Numbered from the stretch's first letter, positions 10,767-23,800 are shown. The stretch: DNA of 64,000 bases from Lithospermum erythrorhizon (GCA_019722365.1 JADFUC010000563.1:1-64000), one strand, 5' to 3'. Notes: generated from the sequence alone by a model not told the origin. A program made the numbers and translations.

Positions 10767-12797
10767 ATTAATTCTACAAGAATAGAAATAAAATAAAATA
10801 ACGAGACTTCGGTAAACTATCATGCTAAAAACACTTCTGAAATAAATTGTAAAGTAAATACTAATACTTAATCTCACGAAATATATTAGTATCGGGGCAT
10901 TACTGCTTAAATTCCAACTGGCCTTATTTCTTACATTTTGAATCCGATTATAATAGTAGGTTACTGACCAGTATAAAAAACTACATAACTCTTGTGTCAT
11001 TAGCATTATACAGGGATGCTGCAACATTGTATCTCAGAAAGCGGTTAAGCATGCGATTAAACCAAAGGTGTTACTTGGATTGATCGTCGAAAGCCCACAT
11101 GGCGATTAGTGGAAATCGCTTCAGCGTGATCAATTTGTCATATCGAATGCAACGTTAACGCACCGCCCGTCACGGTGTGCTGATTGATGTAGTTGATTGC
11201 ACAACTTTAAAATTGACGTCACTGCTTAAATTTTAATTGGTGAATTATTATTACTTTGTTTTCGTTTCTTTAAATGCATCTTGTAATCAAGCGATAAATG
11301 CTGACATTAAAAATAAAACAAGTAATGCATTCAAGAGATATACGATGCCAAACTAGAACTGTGCAAGTATTTATCAAATACTAACATAAGTCTAATTCTT
11401 GTATCTTGTCTTACGGATCCATAAAGTCCGCTAGTATCGCGCGTGAAATGATCTTGATATCTTGCTTGTTCTGATGTTACATACTAACCCGTCTTAGGCG
11501 ACTGCGAGCTTGTGGGTAAAGCTTGATGAAATAAATAAATGAAATATGACTCGAGAAAGATTCGTTCTGACATTACGGGTTCATGAGGCAGAAAAATAAA
11601 TAGATAAATGTCTATATACACCAAAATTCCGATCACCGTTATAAAATAGGCACTTTATTAAAATCACATAAATGAACTTAATAAATATTTTAAATGGCAT
11701 TGGAAAATGCGTGTTTGTAATTATCAAATTAATTAATCCGTGTAATTCTGCGTAAAATTAATTAATATAAACTTCGATTATCATAAATGTCAATTAATAA
11801 TTATGCAATAATTATTAACCATCTATATTATAGAAAAAATATTCATCCTGGAAATATTTTCTAAATAAATTAAGTAGTGAAATTGTTACCATAATTGTTA
11901 TATCGGCTTTAAGTGTAAAAGATATAATATAAAGGGAAATTAATTAATTGTCGTCACTGTAATTAATTACAATTAATTAGTTGATTAAATGACAAATAAT
12001 CAATAAAGCAGTATAACTAGTCATGTTTAGGAAACCAAAATAAGGAATAAATTCGGAGTGGTTTTCAAAATTAGGGCTGCGATCATGTGGGCTCGGACGG
12101 CCTTTATGGCGAACTACGATTCGGCCCTCGCTAGGTCGTAATCAGAGCCATCATTTTGGTACCAAATCACCCGATCCGACACCGGGCCAGTAGGAGTAGG
12201 GAAGTCAATTGACCGATTATAACAATAATACCATATTTAACTTCGGTTCCAGATTTAATTTATTGTTTAAAATGGTTTGGAGGCTTACAAAATTTTTCAA
12301 AATTTATGAAACTTCGAACTCACGTTAAACTCCATAATTTTCCTTAAACAAATCCCATTGGTGGATTAGATTTAAAATAAATTTTTCATATTTAATTATT
12401 AATTAAACAGTCAGAAATCTCAAAGTGTTTTGAGGCACTTAGAAAAATCCAAAATTATGAAATTTATTGGATATCTTCTAGGTGCAATCACAAATCCCAG
12501 AAAAAGTGGGTTTTAATTTTGCAAAATTTTACAGGCCCAAAACACGTTTTACAAAACTGTTTTAAAACAAAATCAATTCATCGTCCTTTTAATTTATGAA
12601 ACAAAATCCATGTTAACAAAATATGATAATACATCATTCATAGAAAACTTGTAACACATGTGTAAATCAATAATCAAGAAACGTGGTGATTTATTACCAT
12701 CGTATATTTATCAATTAAATATGAGCAATTAAGCAAATAAAAAATTGATAAAACACAAAACAAGCATAAAATAAATAATAATAGCTTGACTTTAATT
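10767..12797 (-). other. Long AT-rich copia leader (inner element)
   Basis: About 2 kb of AT-rich sequence lies between the primer-binding site and the gag start, collinear with 28422-30487. I see no coding motif. The open frame at 10740-11027 (minus) overlaps the gag start and has no recognisable similarity. Packaging and translation-control signals would be expected in such a leader, but none can be pinned down. Confidence 0.65.
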
Positions 12798-12812
12798 TGG
12801 CTCGTGATGCCA
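12798..12812 (-). promoter_or_regulatory. Copia primer-binding site, inner element
   Basis: Plus-strand GGCTCGTGATGCCA reads TGGCATCACGAGCC on the minus strand. It is a one- to two-base variant of the initiator tRNA-Met complement TGGTATCAGAGCC, and sits two to three bases inside the 5' LTR. It primes minus-strand DNA synthesis and fixes the element's orientation. Confidence 0.75.
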
Positions 12813-12814
12813 CT

Positions 12815-13798
12815 TGAAGAAAATTACTATGGATATATGAGTATAAATACAAATCCATAGTTCGAGGGATCTTTCAAAAGTCGCATCTTCGTTAAATAAA
12901 TTAAAATATATGTCACCAGAGGACTTAGTCTGTGAGGGTAAATTCATAAAATCCTTTAATTCTGGCATTAAGAATTTGAAAACTCCAAACTCGCTTTGTT
13001 GTAATATGATAAATTATGATATCACAGTTTAGTCATATAGGGAGGGTTGAATAAATTCATCATCTTCAGTAAGCAAGGGGATAGACAAAACGAGAAAAAT
13101 CCCAAAATTCTTGGGAGAATTTATTTGAAAGGCGAGCTACTAGGGTTTTGAGGGTAAGAAAAGTTTTTCTGAAACTTATGATGAAAAACCTAAAGTTTCT
13201 TTATATGGGCTAAGGTTAAAAAGCTTGAGCCCGATGTGACTTCCGTTAAAATATTAGCTTGACTGGGTGCTATTAGTTGGATTTAAGACACTAATGAGTT
13301 GCTAATAAAGTTGAACTATTTAGTCAGCTAATTAAATAGTAATTAATTCGATATCAATGTCTTTCGAGTTATCGATAAATACTAAAATCACTCGAACCAA
13401 TTAAATAACTATTTAATTGATTCTATTTATTCGATCGATATTACACATAAAATGTAGAACCCTTGTAATGAAATACATTTCACCGGTTATATAGTTCTCT
13501 TTAATTTCATACATAGAAATACTCTTCAGCGTCATTGTATGTGTGTGTGACGCCCAGGCTCGGATAATAGTAAGTTGTATAATAATAATAATTGACGATT
13601 ACTATTATTATAACGGTAATGGTAAGATCTAGCGATGTTCGCTAACCCACCAAATTATCATTGAGAACGCTAGTATTATCTGATTACTAAGTTGAACAAC
13701 TTAAGTTAAATAATCACGATTTAACCCGGTAATTAAATGAATTTTCTATGATTGTCGCGGCGGGCATAAATGGAGCCAAGTGCCATTCGTTTCCAACA
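12815..13798 (-). repeat. Copia LTR C (5' LTR of inner element)
   Basis: 984 bp, starting TGAAGAAAA and ending CCAACA on the plus strand. It shares the inverted repeat at 13314-13340, the TTCGAGT/ACTCGAA pair (13363-13396) and the AATAATAATAATTG block (about 13580) with LTRs A, B and D. As the 5' LTR it would drive transcription leftward. Confidence 0.88.
13199..13207 (-). promoter_or_regulatory. TATA-like motif of copia 5' LTR C
   Basis: TTTATATGG on the plus strand reads CCATATAAA on the minus strand. The same position is occupied in all four LTR copies (1471-1480, 5465-5472, 30895-30904), which supports a core-promoter role for the minus-strand transcript. The start site is not visible. 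Confidence 0.5.
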
Positions 13799-13911
13799 AT
13801 TTGAGACAGGTTTCTACTTGAAAATCAGTCATCCGTGATTGGTGACTCGGTGTCCCAGGATTTGGGGCGATTCCCCAACCTCAGGGATGCGGGCTGGGGC
13901 GGGTCGTTATA
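13799..13911 (+). repeat. Gypsy LTR1, 3' end
   Basis: Resumes gypsy LTR1 after the inner copia insertion. It aligns with 19494-19602 and 26125-26239, through the CGGTGTC and GATTTGGGGCGATT landmarks, and ends TCGTTATA (TCGTTACA in the other copies). Confidence 0.85.
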
Positions 13912-13915
13912 ATTT

Positions 13916-13927
13916 TGGTATCAGAGC
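13916..13927 (+). promoter_or_regulatory. Gypsy primer-binding site, interior 1
   Basis: Exact TGGTATCAGAGC, the complement of the 3' end of plant initiator tRNA-Met, four bases downstream of the LTR end. It primes reverse transcription and fixes the plus orientation. Confidence 0.92.
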
Positions 13928-14050
13928 GTAGGTTTCATATTCTTTGGTGGTCTGTGTGGTTATGTGTCTATCAGGTTGTGTTCTTTGAGTTGTCTGGTTG
14001 AGGTCTTTTTCGAGTCTAAGTCTTTCTTTCGTTTTTAAGTAAATTTGAGG

Positions 14051-15240
14051 ATGTCGCGGAGTGGAGTCAGTAGAGCGACCGTGCGGCGGGGCCGTGCAGA
14101 GTGGTAGACCGAGGGGTCTTAGAGGGTGGGCCGGATGTGGCCGGCAGGCTGGGTGGAGTTGTAGCAGGGGCGAGTGAGCCTAGTGTGGGTATGAGTTCCG
14201 GTGTCGCCACAGTCTTCCAGTTGACTCTGTTCTTTGGGGATGAGGTGCGAGGTTGAGGAGGAATTGGGACATGCGTGGGTGGTAGTCCGATGCTCGGAAG
14301 TATGAAACTATTTTACCGGTTTAGAGAGAGATCCCCCGAAGTTTCATGGAGTGGGTTCACCGATTGATGCCATTGAGTTCATTAGAGATTTGGAGACCAT
14401 TTTTGAGCCCATGGGTATTGAGGGTGGTGATGGTCGGGTTAAGCCCTTTGAGACTAAAAGTAGAGAGGCCATTTTCAAGTGAGGTTAAGTGAGAGAGTAA
14501 CCTCACATTTATCCTTGACTGCTAGAGGGGAGGACCGGGTGACTTGGGAGCGCTTTGTGGCATTTGTTCGGGAGAAGAATATTGTATGAGTACCCATGGG
14601 TACGCTTTGGACGGGGGATCGATTTTGTTATTCAGGTGTCGATACGTTGAGAATGCGAGGCGGTTTAGTGAGTTATGTCGCTTTAACTTTCGGTGCCTGT
14701 GAAGCCCAGGAGCGGAGAGGGATTCTCGATTAAGAGATGGGTTGATACTGGGAGATTCGCCACCGTATATCTTTGATGACTTTACCGGTTTCATGGAGTT
14801 GAGGAGCATTTGCGTACGAGGGAGGCTAGAGATGGGAATTGGCGGAGCACGAGGCCGGAGGGTTGAAGAAGTGCGGCCAGGGAGGTAGTCGGTGCCGGTG
14901 GACCATCCCCAGTTCGAGGTTCGAGAGGGAGGACACTTTGGTAGACTCTCCCAATTTCGAACTTCGTTCGGTGTACCCAGATTCGCGAGTTATTGGCGGC
15001 TTAACTGCTAGGGTATATGCATTAGATCGGTGGATCTCGGAGGGGGTGATGCTCGGGGTTCAGTAAATTCGATGTTTTCGTTGCGGGCAGATGGGCCATA
15101 GGATGCAGGATTGTCGGGAGAGAGAGATGATTTGCTTCCGATGTCGGTGATGCGGACACATGGCGAGATTGTCCCGGTATTATTCCGGGTGGGCGGAGGA
15201 GCTAGTACATAAATCCTGACACGATGCAGAGGAGGGAGTA
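14051..15240 (+). pseudogene. Gypsy gag, copy 1
   Basis: ATG at 14051 (MSRSGVS) follows a short leader. Capsid-like segments FIRDLETIFEPMGIEGGD (about 14370-14430) are followed by frameshifted WE- and YVP-type blocks. Around 15073-15175 two CCHC zinc knuckles are legible: CFRCGQMGHRMQDC, then CFRC-(frameshift)-GH-ARLSR. Gag forms the virus-like particle and the knuckles bind element RNA. Small indels break it into short frames. The minus-strand frame at 14522-14809 and the plus frame at 14839-15066 are fragments or shadows of this gene. Confidence 0.8.
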
Positions 15241-15339
15241 CCGGGGAGCGAGAGGAGTTAGAAAGTACCCGAGGAGCATAGCGGGTACTTGTTAGGCCGG
15301 TGTTAGCGAGAGAGCGGTCAATGCCGTCATTTCGGCCCG

Positions 15340-18205
15340 GGGCGTTAGACTGACTCGAGGGTTGTGACGGTACCTTGTTGTGTTGATACGGAGGCTAGGG
15401 TACTTTTTGATTACGGACACACTCATTCTTTTATTTCCGGAGTTTTGTGGATGTTTTACGCTTTATGTCGAAGTCTTTCTTGTTCCACTTTATATTATGA
15501 CACCCGGTTGGGAGAATTCGGTTGAGTTACATATGTATATAGAGATTGTCCGTAGAGTGTGTAATCGATTGTTAGTGGTGGATCTACTTCCGTTTGAATT
15601 GGTAGATTTTGATATTATCTTGAGGAATGGGTAGTTGGGAGGCAATCGTGCTAGAATTATTTGTCCTTGAAGGATATGTTTGCTAGTCGGTAGACCGATG
15701 TTGTGTTTGAGGAGATAGGAGATTTTGCCATCTAGTTTTATTGGCTAGAGGCCGGGAAGTTGATGAAGAAAGGTTGTCTTTGGGTATACGGGGTATGTGA
15801 AGTCGGCTTGGAGAGAGAGGAGAAACGGGTTAGAGGATGTGTATAAGTTGTTAGGTGGGTATGTTGATGTTTTTCAGGAGAGGAGTTGCAAGAACTACCT
15901 TCAGAGAGTGAAGTTTGCGGTGAGGTAGTTCGAATTATTGCACCGATTTCTATTCTTGTAGTATAAGAATGGCTCCGGCGAGAGTTGAGAGAGTTGAAGG
16001 CCAGTTGCAGGGAACCTCTTTGATAAAAAGAGTTTGTCGGACCGAGTGTTTCTCAGTGGGGTGCGCGGTTGTTTATGAAAAAAGAAAGATGAATACGTTG
16101 AGGTTGTGTATTGACTATAGAGTTGAATAAAGTGACCGTCAAGGAGCATTTATCCGTTCATAGAGGATAGATGATTTATTTGATCGGTTGAGGGTGCAGT
16201 ATTTTCGAAGATTGATTTGAGATCCGAATGCCTGGGAGTTGAGGATTAAGAAGGTGACATTCGAAATCTGACTTTTCGATCGGGTATGAAGCGTATGAGT
16301 TTATGGTAATGCCGTTTGGGTTCACTAATGCACGGCTGGCGTTCATGGATTTAATGAACCGGGTATTTGGGAGTTTTTGGATAAATTTGTGATTGTGTTT
16401 ATTGATGATGTTACGATGCACTTTCTGGTGATGCGGAAGACACGAGAAGCGCTTGCAATTGTTTGGAGACTTCGAGGAGGCGGCGCGATTATGCGCTAAG
16501 TTTAGCAAATGTAGTGCAGTTGGAGAAAGTACAGTTCTTGGGCCATGTTATATCCGGTGAAGGTATTTGTGTGGACCCTCAGAAGGTGGAAGCGTAGTAG
16601 TGGGAGGCGGCTTCTGAGTGTGACCCGAGGTGAGGAGTTTAGCAGGTTTGGTGGGTATTACGGAGGTTTATCGAGATTTCTCGTTGATTGCGACTCGGAA
16701 TGACGGGTTGACCGAAGGACTTCCGCATTTGGGATGAGGATTTGTGAGAGGTGTTTGAGGTTGAAGGCAAAGGTTGACTGCGCACGGTTTTAACTTTACC
16801 GTCAGAGTCGACGGTTTAAGTGATTTCACGGTGATCTTCGCGGTTGGGTTGTGTGTTGATGCGGGGAATGGGAGAGTGATTTCTTATGCTTCTCGGCAGG
16901 TTGAACCGCGGGAAGGCCACCGACCCATGATCACGGAGTTGGCGGCGGGTGTTTGCATTGAAGTTGTGGAGGCATTACTTGTATGGGGTTAGATGTCGGA
17001 TTTTCACCGATCCTGAAGTGGAAGTACTACCGGCGTAGAGACTGAGATTTGAGACGAGAGGAGGTGGGATGGGTTTATCGTATGATGTGACAATCGAATA
17101 TCACTCGGGGAAGCGAATGTAGTTGCGGATGCTCTGAGTCGGAAAGGGAAAGTGAAGGAGCAGGAGAGATAAACGGCTTGGGGTTGAGTTTGATATTGGC
17201 AGCAGCGGCGAGTTGTTGGCTTATGTGAAGGTTCGACCTGTACTTTTTGGCCAAATATTTTAGAGTTGCGATAGCAAAGATGAGAACATACAATCAGTGG
17301 GGAAGTAAAGGATGGGAGTCGAGAAAAGTTACTACAGTTGGCCGAGATTGGAGGCTCGAGGATGGATGGCAGGTTATGTGTGCAGGATTCGGATCGGTTG
17401 AAGAAATTCTTGATGAGGCTCATGTCTTTCTTATAAATCACAGTAGCATAAAGATGTATAGGGACTTGAATTGACTTTTTTGGTGGCCGGGAATGAAGAA
17501 AGTGCGATTCATTGGCCAAATGTTTGGTTTATCATTAGGTGAGGCGGAGCATAGACATCCCGCAGGATTGTTGCAGACTCTTTCTATTCCTGAGTGGACG
17601 TGGGAAAATGTTACCATGGACTTTGTATTCGGTCTTCCTAGGTCGTTGAGGCGAGAATGATGGGATGCAGGTGATTGTGGATAAGAGGTGTCAGTCGGCT
17701 TTCATTTAACTACTGTCGTATCTACCGATGGACCCAGGAGAGGTTAGCGAAGATGTATGTTGATCAGTTGTGAGGCTGCGTAGGGGTTCAGGTGTCGAAC
17801 CTTTCGTAGCGTCTTGAAAGATTCACCTCGCGATTACGGAGGGGTTCAAGGCGTTGGGGGCTAGAGTGGAAGTCATCTTTCCGTCCCAGACGGATGGGCA
17901 ATCGGAGAACAATCCGGACATTGGGATATGCTTCGAGCTGTGTTTGAGTTTCTCGGGGAATTGGGATGAGTTCTGCAAGATGGAGTTCGTATAGCAGCAG
18001 TTTTCGTGCTAGTGTCGAGATGGCTCCGTTTGAGCGTTGTATGGGCGGAAGTGTGGGACCCCGATGCAGTGGAGCAGTGGGAGAAGGAAAGTTTATGGTT
18101 CGAGTTAGTTTGAGAGTTAGGTGGAAGGATCGAGTTAATCTGGGGAAAACACGAGGATAGCGAGACAGAGCCAGAAGAAATATCGTGATCGCTTTGGGTG
18201 GATTT
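15340..18205 (+). pseudogene. Gypsy pol, copy 1 (PR-RT-RH-INT)
   Basis: Domains in order, across many frameshifts. Protease: VDTEARVLFDYGHTH at 15382 (DSG box altered to DYG). Reverse transcriptase: the MAP-ELRELK block near 15965, VMPFGFTNA near 16300, and FVIVFIDDV at 16386 (the catalytic IDD). RNase H: VDAGNGRVISYASRQVEPRE at about 16855-16915. The linker NVVADALSRKGK is near 17115. Integrase: MYRDLN with FWWPGMKK (17455-17500), HRHPAGLLQTLSIPEW (about 17545) and PSQTDGQSE (17880), ending in MAPFE. RT-RH before INT defines Ty3/gypsy, and the motifs fit plant chromoviruses. The 3' end is lost in a deletion that joins it to LTR2 at 18205. Confidence 0.9.
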
Positions 18206-19602
18206 GTTAATAGGAAGGTTGCGAACTTCGAGTTGGGAATAAGGTGATAGGGAGTAAACTTTGTTGGATTATTTTGGGGGTATCGATATGAGATTATATA
18301 TATAGATAGAATGTTATATTACAAGTTGTGTTATAAGTAGTAATTATAATTTTGAATGTTTTTAGGCGTTGATCGCGGGATAAGGTCATTGTTATGATTC
18401 TTGTGAGATTTTTGTTTTAGTAGCGAGGTGAGTGTATCTGATTAACTATTTGATTACGGATATGTATGTGTATATATGTGATTTTGTGTTGAATTATATG
18501 TTGATTGTCGTTGTGGGTTGAGTCGTTACATTGTGTTTGTGGTCTTATAAAATTAGATCGGGTGTTTTTAGCGAGGTTGTTGAGTCGTATTAGGAAGAGT
18601 TGTATACGATTTGGTGAGTTTCCTGCATTACTGAAATAACGATTCGGTGATTCTTGCGTGCACATTGCGATTCGGTGATGGCTTATGTCGTGAGCGTAAG
18701 TTTCTATGAGTTGAGAGTTGTTCTGCCTCATTGATTTGGCAGAAACCCGGACTTATATTCGGTTGTAGAATTGTTGAGTTAATTACTATTGTTGATTTGT
18801 TGAGTTGATAGTATTGTTAAGTTGTTGAGTTGATACTATTGTTGAGTTGGTTGGGTTCTTTGAGGTTACTGGTCGTTGAGGTTGTGGTGTAAGTCGTTGT
18901 TAGTGGATAAATCAGATTGGTTGTGCATGTTGTTATAGTTTTTCTTGAGATGTCACGTATGTTATTGTTGATTGCCGTCATTTTGGATAGTGCGCTAGTA
19001 ACAATTTATGACCTGAAAATGATAATGAAAGCGATAGTGACTTTATATTAAGATCCTAAGTTGAATAATATCATATCACTAACTTTATATCGTATCTGAT
19101 ATTAATTCTTTACCATGCAATTATTAAGTGATTGGAAGTTGATTTCATTAGCAGATATATATTCCTTTAAAACTATGGTACTACGCCTATTATTATGGTA
19201 AGCAATTTATTATCTTAGGTTGGCAATTAGCGTTGTTCTTTCGGTAGTTCCGGGTGTTTGTCTTGTAGAGGCTTAGGTGGCGAATTGGCGATTGATCTTG
19301 CGGTCTTTGTATTTTGTTGGATAAGAGTGGTTCTTTATACGTATAGTTATTTTGAGATCACTGTTATTGTAGGTTGTTGTATTAGTCGCTTTGGAGTTAT
19401 ATTGTATATTAGTTGTTGTTATGTGGTGAGAATACCACGATGGATTCTTTTTTTAAAGTATTTTTGTCCGGTTGTATATTTATATTGTTGAGTTGTTTAA
19501 AGACGGGTTTCCTTCAAAATCGAGTAAATCCGTGATTAGAAACTCACGGTGTCGAGATTTGGGCAGATTAACCTCGAGTGCATGCGACTGGGAATCGTTA
19601 CA
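18206..19602 (+). repeat. Gypsy LTR2, shared middle LTR lacking its first ~700 bp
   Basis: Begins at TTAATAGGAAGGTTGCG, the counterpart of about 3682 in LTR1 and 24765 in LTR3, then runs collinearly to ATCGTTACA. Compared with interior 2, one deletion of roughly 0.85 kb removed the last ~150 bp of interior 1 and the 5' ~0.7 kb of this LTR. The paired-GTTGACTT region and normal LTR start are absent. The minisatellite lies at about 18765-18850. Confidence 0.85.
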
Positions 19603-19606
19603 ATTT

Positions 19607-19620
19607 TGGTATCCCAGGCG
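19607..19620 (+). promoter_or_regulatory. Gypsy primer-binding site, interior 2
   Basis: TGGTATCCCAGGCG aligns with TGGTATCAGAGCG of interior 1 and carries a small change in the second half. It lies four bases after the LTR2 end. Confidence 0.8.
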
Positions 19621-19745
19621 TAGGTTTCATATTCTTTGGTGGTTATTGTGGTTATGTGTCACATACGGGTTGTGTTCTTTGAGTTGTGTCTAGTTGAGGT
19701 CTTTTGGTCCCAAGTGCTTTGCTGGTTTTTCGTAGGCTGTTGAGG

Positions 19746-20880
19746 ATGTCACGAGGTGGAGTCGTAGAGCCGTGCCCGTGGTAGACCGAGGGGTACTAGA
19801 GGTGGGCAGGATGTGGCCGGCCAGTGGGTGGAGTTGTAAGGCTGAGTGAGCACTTTAGTGTGGAAGCCCAGCCGAGTTGGAATTATGCATACGATGTTCC
19901 AGTTGACCCTGTTGCTAGGGATGAGTCTGCGGATTGTGAGGAGGAATTGGGACATCTGTGAGGTGGTAGTCAGTGGGAGGGCGTCTTTCTGAGAGTAAGC
20001 TGTTTTCTTGGTTTACGAAGAGATCCCAGAAGTTTCATGGAGTGGGTTCACCGATTGATGCCATTGAGTTCATTAGAGATTTGGAGACCATTTTTGAGCC
20101 CATGGGTATTGAGGGGTGGTGAGGTCGGGGTTAGCAACTACAGAGACTCGTGAGGCATTCGTGATTGAGTGGCGTAACTGGCAGCCTGTCACTTGAATGC
20201 TAGAGGGAGGGCCAGGTGACTTTGGGGCTGACTTTGTGGCATTGAGAGAATTGTGTATGAGTACCTGTGGGTGCTTTGGAGAGGGATCGATTTTGTTATT
20301 TCGGGGTGATCTCGATTTGTTGAGAGTCTGAGGCGGTTTAGTGAGTTATGTCGCTTCTTTCCAGTGTACAACCCGACCGATGAAGCGGAGGATTCTCAAT
20401 TCGAGATGGAGTTGATATGGGGAATTCTCCACCGTATATGCTTTGATGACTTTTACGAGTTTCCGTAGGTTAGCGAACAACTGCGTTGAGAGTAGAGATG
20501 GAATTGGCGGGCACTGACGGGGAAGGGTTGAAGAAGTGCGGCCGGGGAGGTGAGTCGGTGCCGGTGGACCGTAGTTCGGGGTTCCGGAGGAGGACGCTTT
20601 TGACTGACTCTCCCGGCTGATGCGTTTGAGTGTGCCCGTTAAGCGGAAGTTATTTGCAGCTTCTTCTTTACCGGGTATGTCTGTTAGATCTGGTGGATCT
20701 CTGAGGGGTGTTACCAGGGTTGCGAGCGGTATTCGATGTTTTCGTTGCGGGCAGATGGGCCATAGGATGCAGGATTGTCGGGAGAGAGAGATGATTTGCT
20801 TCCGATGTCAGAGTGCGGACACGTAGAATTGTCCCAGTGTGCGGAGTGGGCGGGCTAGTACATCATCCTTGGCCTTGATC
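19746..20880 (+). pseudogene. Gypsy gag, copy 2
   Basis: ATG at 19746 (MSRGGVV-like) corresponds to 14051 in copy 1. The stretch 20037-20110 is identical to copy 1 for more than 60 bases, including FIRDLETIFEPMGIE. A single frame from 20620 reaches a clean first zinc knuckle CFRCGQMGHRMQDC (from 20737) and the first half of a second (CFRC, ending about 20808), before a frameshift. Frameshifts elsewhere disable it. Confidence 0.82.
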
Positions 20881-23800
20881 GTGAAGGAGGGTACCGAGGG
20901 GGCGAGAGGAGGGCGAGTTGGAGGCGCCCGAAAGGTCGGTCGCGGAGTTAGAAGTACCCGAGGGGCATAGCGGGTAGCGGCGGAGGCGGTGTTGGCGAGA
21001 GAGCGGATCAATGCCGTCGGCTGTGAGGAGGCATTGGGCGCTCCGAGGGTTGTGAAGCCAATTACACTTGTTATTATTTAATCGGAGAGCTAGGGTACTT
21101 TTGATTCTGGACACACTGCATTCTTTTTTTATTTCAGGAGTTTGTGGATGTTTTACGCTTTTATGTCGAGTCTTTGCTTGTTCCCCGCTTTTTATATTAT
21201 GACACCGGTTAGAGTCGATTGAGGTTACATATGTATATGGTGTCACTTAGAACTGTATCAGAAATTTAATTTAAGTAAATTGAATCCTACTTCCGTTTGA
21301 TTGGTAGATTTTGATATTATCTTTGGGAATGGGTGGTTGGGAGGCGTCGTACTAGAATTATTTGCCGTCCCTTGAGGAGATTATGTTGCTAGTCCGGGTA
21401 GGCGATATTATGTTTGAGGGAGATAGGACGATTTGCCCATCAAGTTTATTTTAGCACTAAGAGAGACCAGGGAGGTAGAAGAAGGTTGTCTTTGGGTATG
21501 CGGGGTATGTGAATTCGACTTGGAGAGAGAGGAGAAACGAGGTTAGAGGATGTATAAGTTGTTCGTGGGTATGTTGATGTTTTTAGGAGGAGTTGCGGTA
21601 CCGCTAGAGAGAGAAGTGAAGTTTGCGTTGAGGTAGTTCCGATTCTGGCGCGATTTCTATTGTAGTATAGAATGGGCTCGTGAGAGTTGAGAGAGTTGAA
21701 GGCCAGTTGCGAGGAACTCTTACGATAAGGGGTTTGTCGGGGCCAAGTGTTTCTCATTAAGTGCGCGGTTAATTTATGAAAAAGAAGATAGTACGTTGAG
21801 GTTGTGTATTCTCGGCGGTTAGATAAAGTGACACGTCGAGAACATATCGTTCAGAGGATAGATGATTTATTTGATCGGTTGAGGGTGCAGTATTTTTAGA
21901 AGATTGATTTGAGGTCAAAGATTTACTACGGTTGAGAGTTAAAGAAGGTGACATTCGAAATCGGCTTTTCGATCGGTATGAGCAGCCGGTTTATGGTAAT
22001 ACCCGTTTGGGTTCACTAATGCACCGGCAGCGTTCATGGATTTAATGAACCGGGTATTTGAGAGTTTTGGATAAATTTGTGATTGTGTTTATTGATGATG
22101 TTACGTCTGCTCGAGGTGATGCAGGAGGAGCACGAAAGACACTTAAGTTGTTTGGGAGACTTTCGGGCGGCACGATTGTATGCTAAGTTTAGCAAATGTG
22201 GTCCCCGGTTGGAGAAATCTGAGTTCTTGGGCCGTATTATATCCGTGAAGGTATTTGTGGACCTCGGAAGGTGGGCGTGAGTAATTGGGAGGCGACTACG
22301 AGTGTGAGGAGGTGAGGAGTTTGCTTGGGTTTGGTGGGTGTGCAGCGGGAGGTTTATCGAGAGATTTCCTAGTTGATTGCGACTCCATTGACCCGGGTTG
22401 ACCCGAAGGACTTCCACTGTTGGGATGAGGATTGTGAGAGGTGTTTGAGGAGTTGAGAGAAGCGAGGTTGACTCTTTGCCTTGGGTTTTAGCTTTACCGT
22501 CAGTCACGAGGGGTTTAAGTGATTTACAGTGATCTTCGCGCGGGGTTGGGTTGTGTGTTGATGCGAGAATGGGAGAGTGATTTCTTATGCTTCTCAGCAG
22601 TTAGGAACATGAGAGGAACTTCCGACCCGTGATGCAGGTTAGCGGCGATTGTTTTGCATTGAAGTTGTGGGCGTCTTTGTATGGGGTTAGATGTCGGTTT
22701 CACCGATCACAAAAGTGTGAAGTACCTACCGGCGTAGAGACTGAATTTTGAGGAGCAGAGGAGGTGGATGGGTTGCTCGGCGACTATGATGTAATAATCG
22801 AATATCGCTCGGGGAAGCGAAATGTAGTACTTGAATACTACGAGTCGGAAGGGAAAGTGAAGGAACAAAAAGAGATAAAGCGGCTTGGGGTTGAGTTTGA
22901 TATTAGCGTGGTGGTGAGTTGTTGGCTTATGTAGAAGGTTCATTTTATTTTTTTAGTATTTTAGAGTTGTAGTATGAATGAAAGGAAGATCTGAGGAAAA
23001 TCGGTGGAGAAATGAGATGGGAGTCGGAAAGGATTTTACAGTTGACGAGGAGGCAGACTCACGAGGATGGATGGCGGGTGTGTGTCTGGATTCGGATCGA
23101 GTTGAAAGAAATTCTTGATGAGGAGGCTCATAATGCTTCTTATAGCATCTCGTCTGGTAAGCATAAAAGATGTATAGGACTTGAGATTGACTTTTTTGGT
23201 GGCCGGGAATGAAGAGAGTGCGAGTTCGTGGCCAAATGTTGGACTGTCGGTAGGTGAGGCGGAACATAGGCGTCACGAGTTGTTGCGGACTCTTTCTATT
23301 CTGGGCCGTGGGAAAATGTTACCGTGGACTTTGTATTCGGTCATCCTAGGTCGTTGAGGCAGAATGATGGGATGCAATTTGATTGTGGATAAGGCTGTCG
23401 AAGTCGGCTCTTCTTACATCGTATCTGCCGATGGACCCGAGAGGTTAAGCGAAGATGTATGTTGATCGGATTGTGAAATTTGCGTGGGGTTCGGTGTCGT
23501 CATTTCGGCCAGCGATGCGAATTAGCCTCATTTGATACGGAGGGGTTTCGAGGCCGTTGGGAATTTGGAGTGGAGAATACATCTTCCCGTCCCAGACGGA
23601 TGGGCAATCGAGAAGAGAACAATCCAGACATTGGAGGATATGCTTGACTTGTGTTTAATTTCAGGGGAGTGGGATGACGAGTTGCACAAGATGGAGTTAA
23701 GCGTATATGACAGTTTGTCTTAGTGTCGGATGGCTCATTTGGTGTGTAAGGCGGAAGTGTCGGACCCAGTCTGTTGGAGCAAGTGGGAGAAGGGAAGACT

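Larger units (their letters stand above)
5085..13798 (-). mobile_element. Inner Ty1/copia element (most complete copy)
   Basis: Direct LTRs at 5085-6090 (3' LTR) and 12815-13798 (5' LTR) bracket a 6.7-kb interior on the minus strand. From right to left it holds a primer-binding site, a 2-kb leader, gag, integrase, reverse transcriptase and RNase H. Integrase before reverse transcriptase is diagnostic of Ty1/copia. It interrupts gypsy LTR1: 5084 (GAGTTGTTT) rejoins 13799 (ATTTGAGACAGG), the counterpart of GTTTAAAGACGGG at 19494. All genes are frameshifted, so it is not autonomous as assembled. It belongs to the same family as the outer element. Confidence 0.9.

Noticed and set aside
17004..17519. 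171-codon minus frame
   Set aside because: Antisense to gypsy RNase H and integrase. The sense strand carries clear VVADALSRK and FWWPGMKK motifs.
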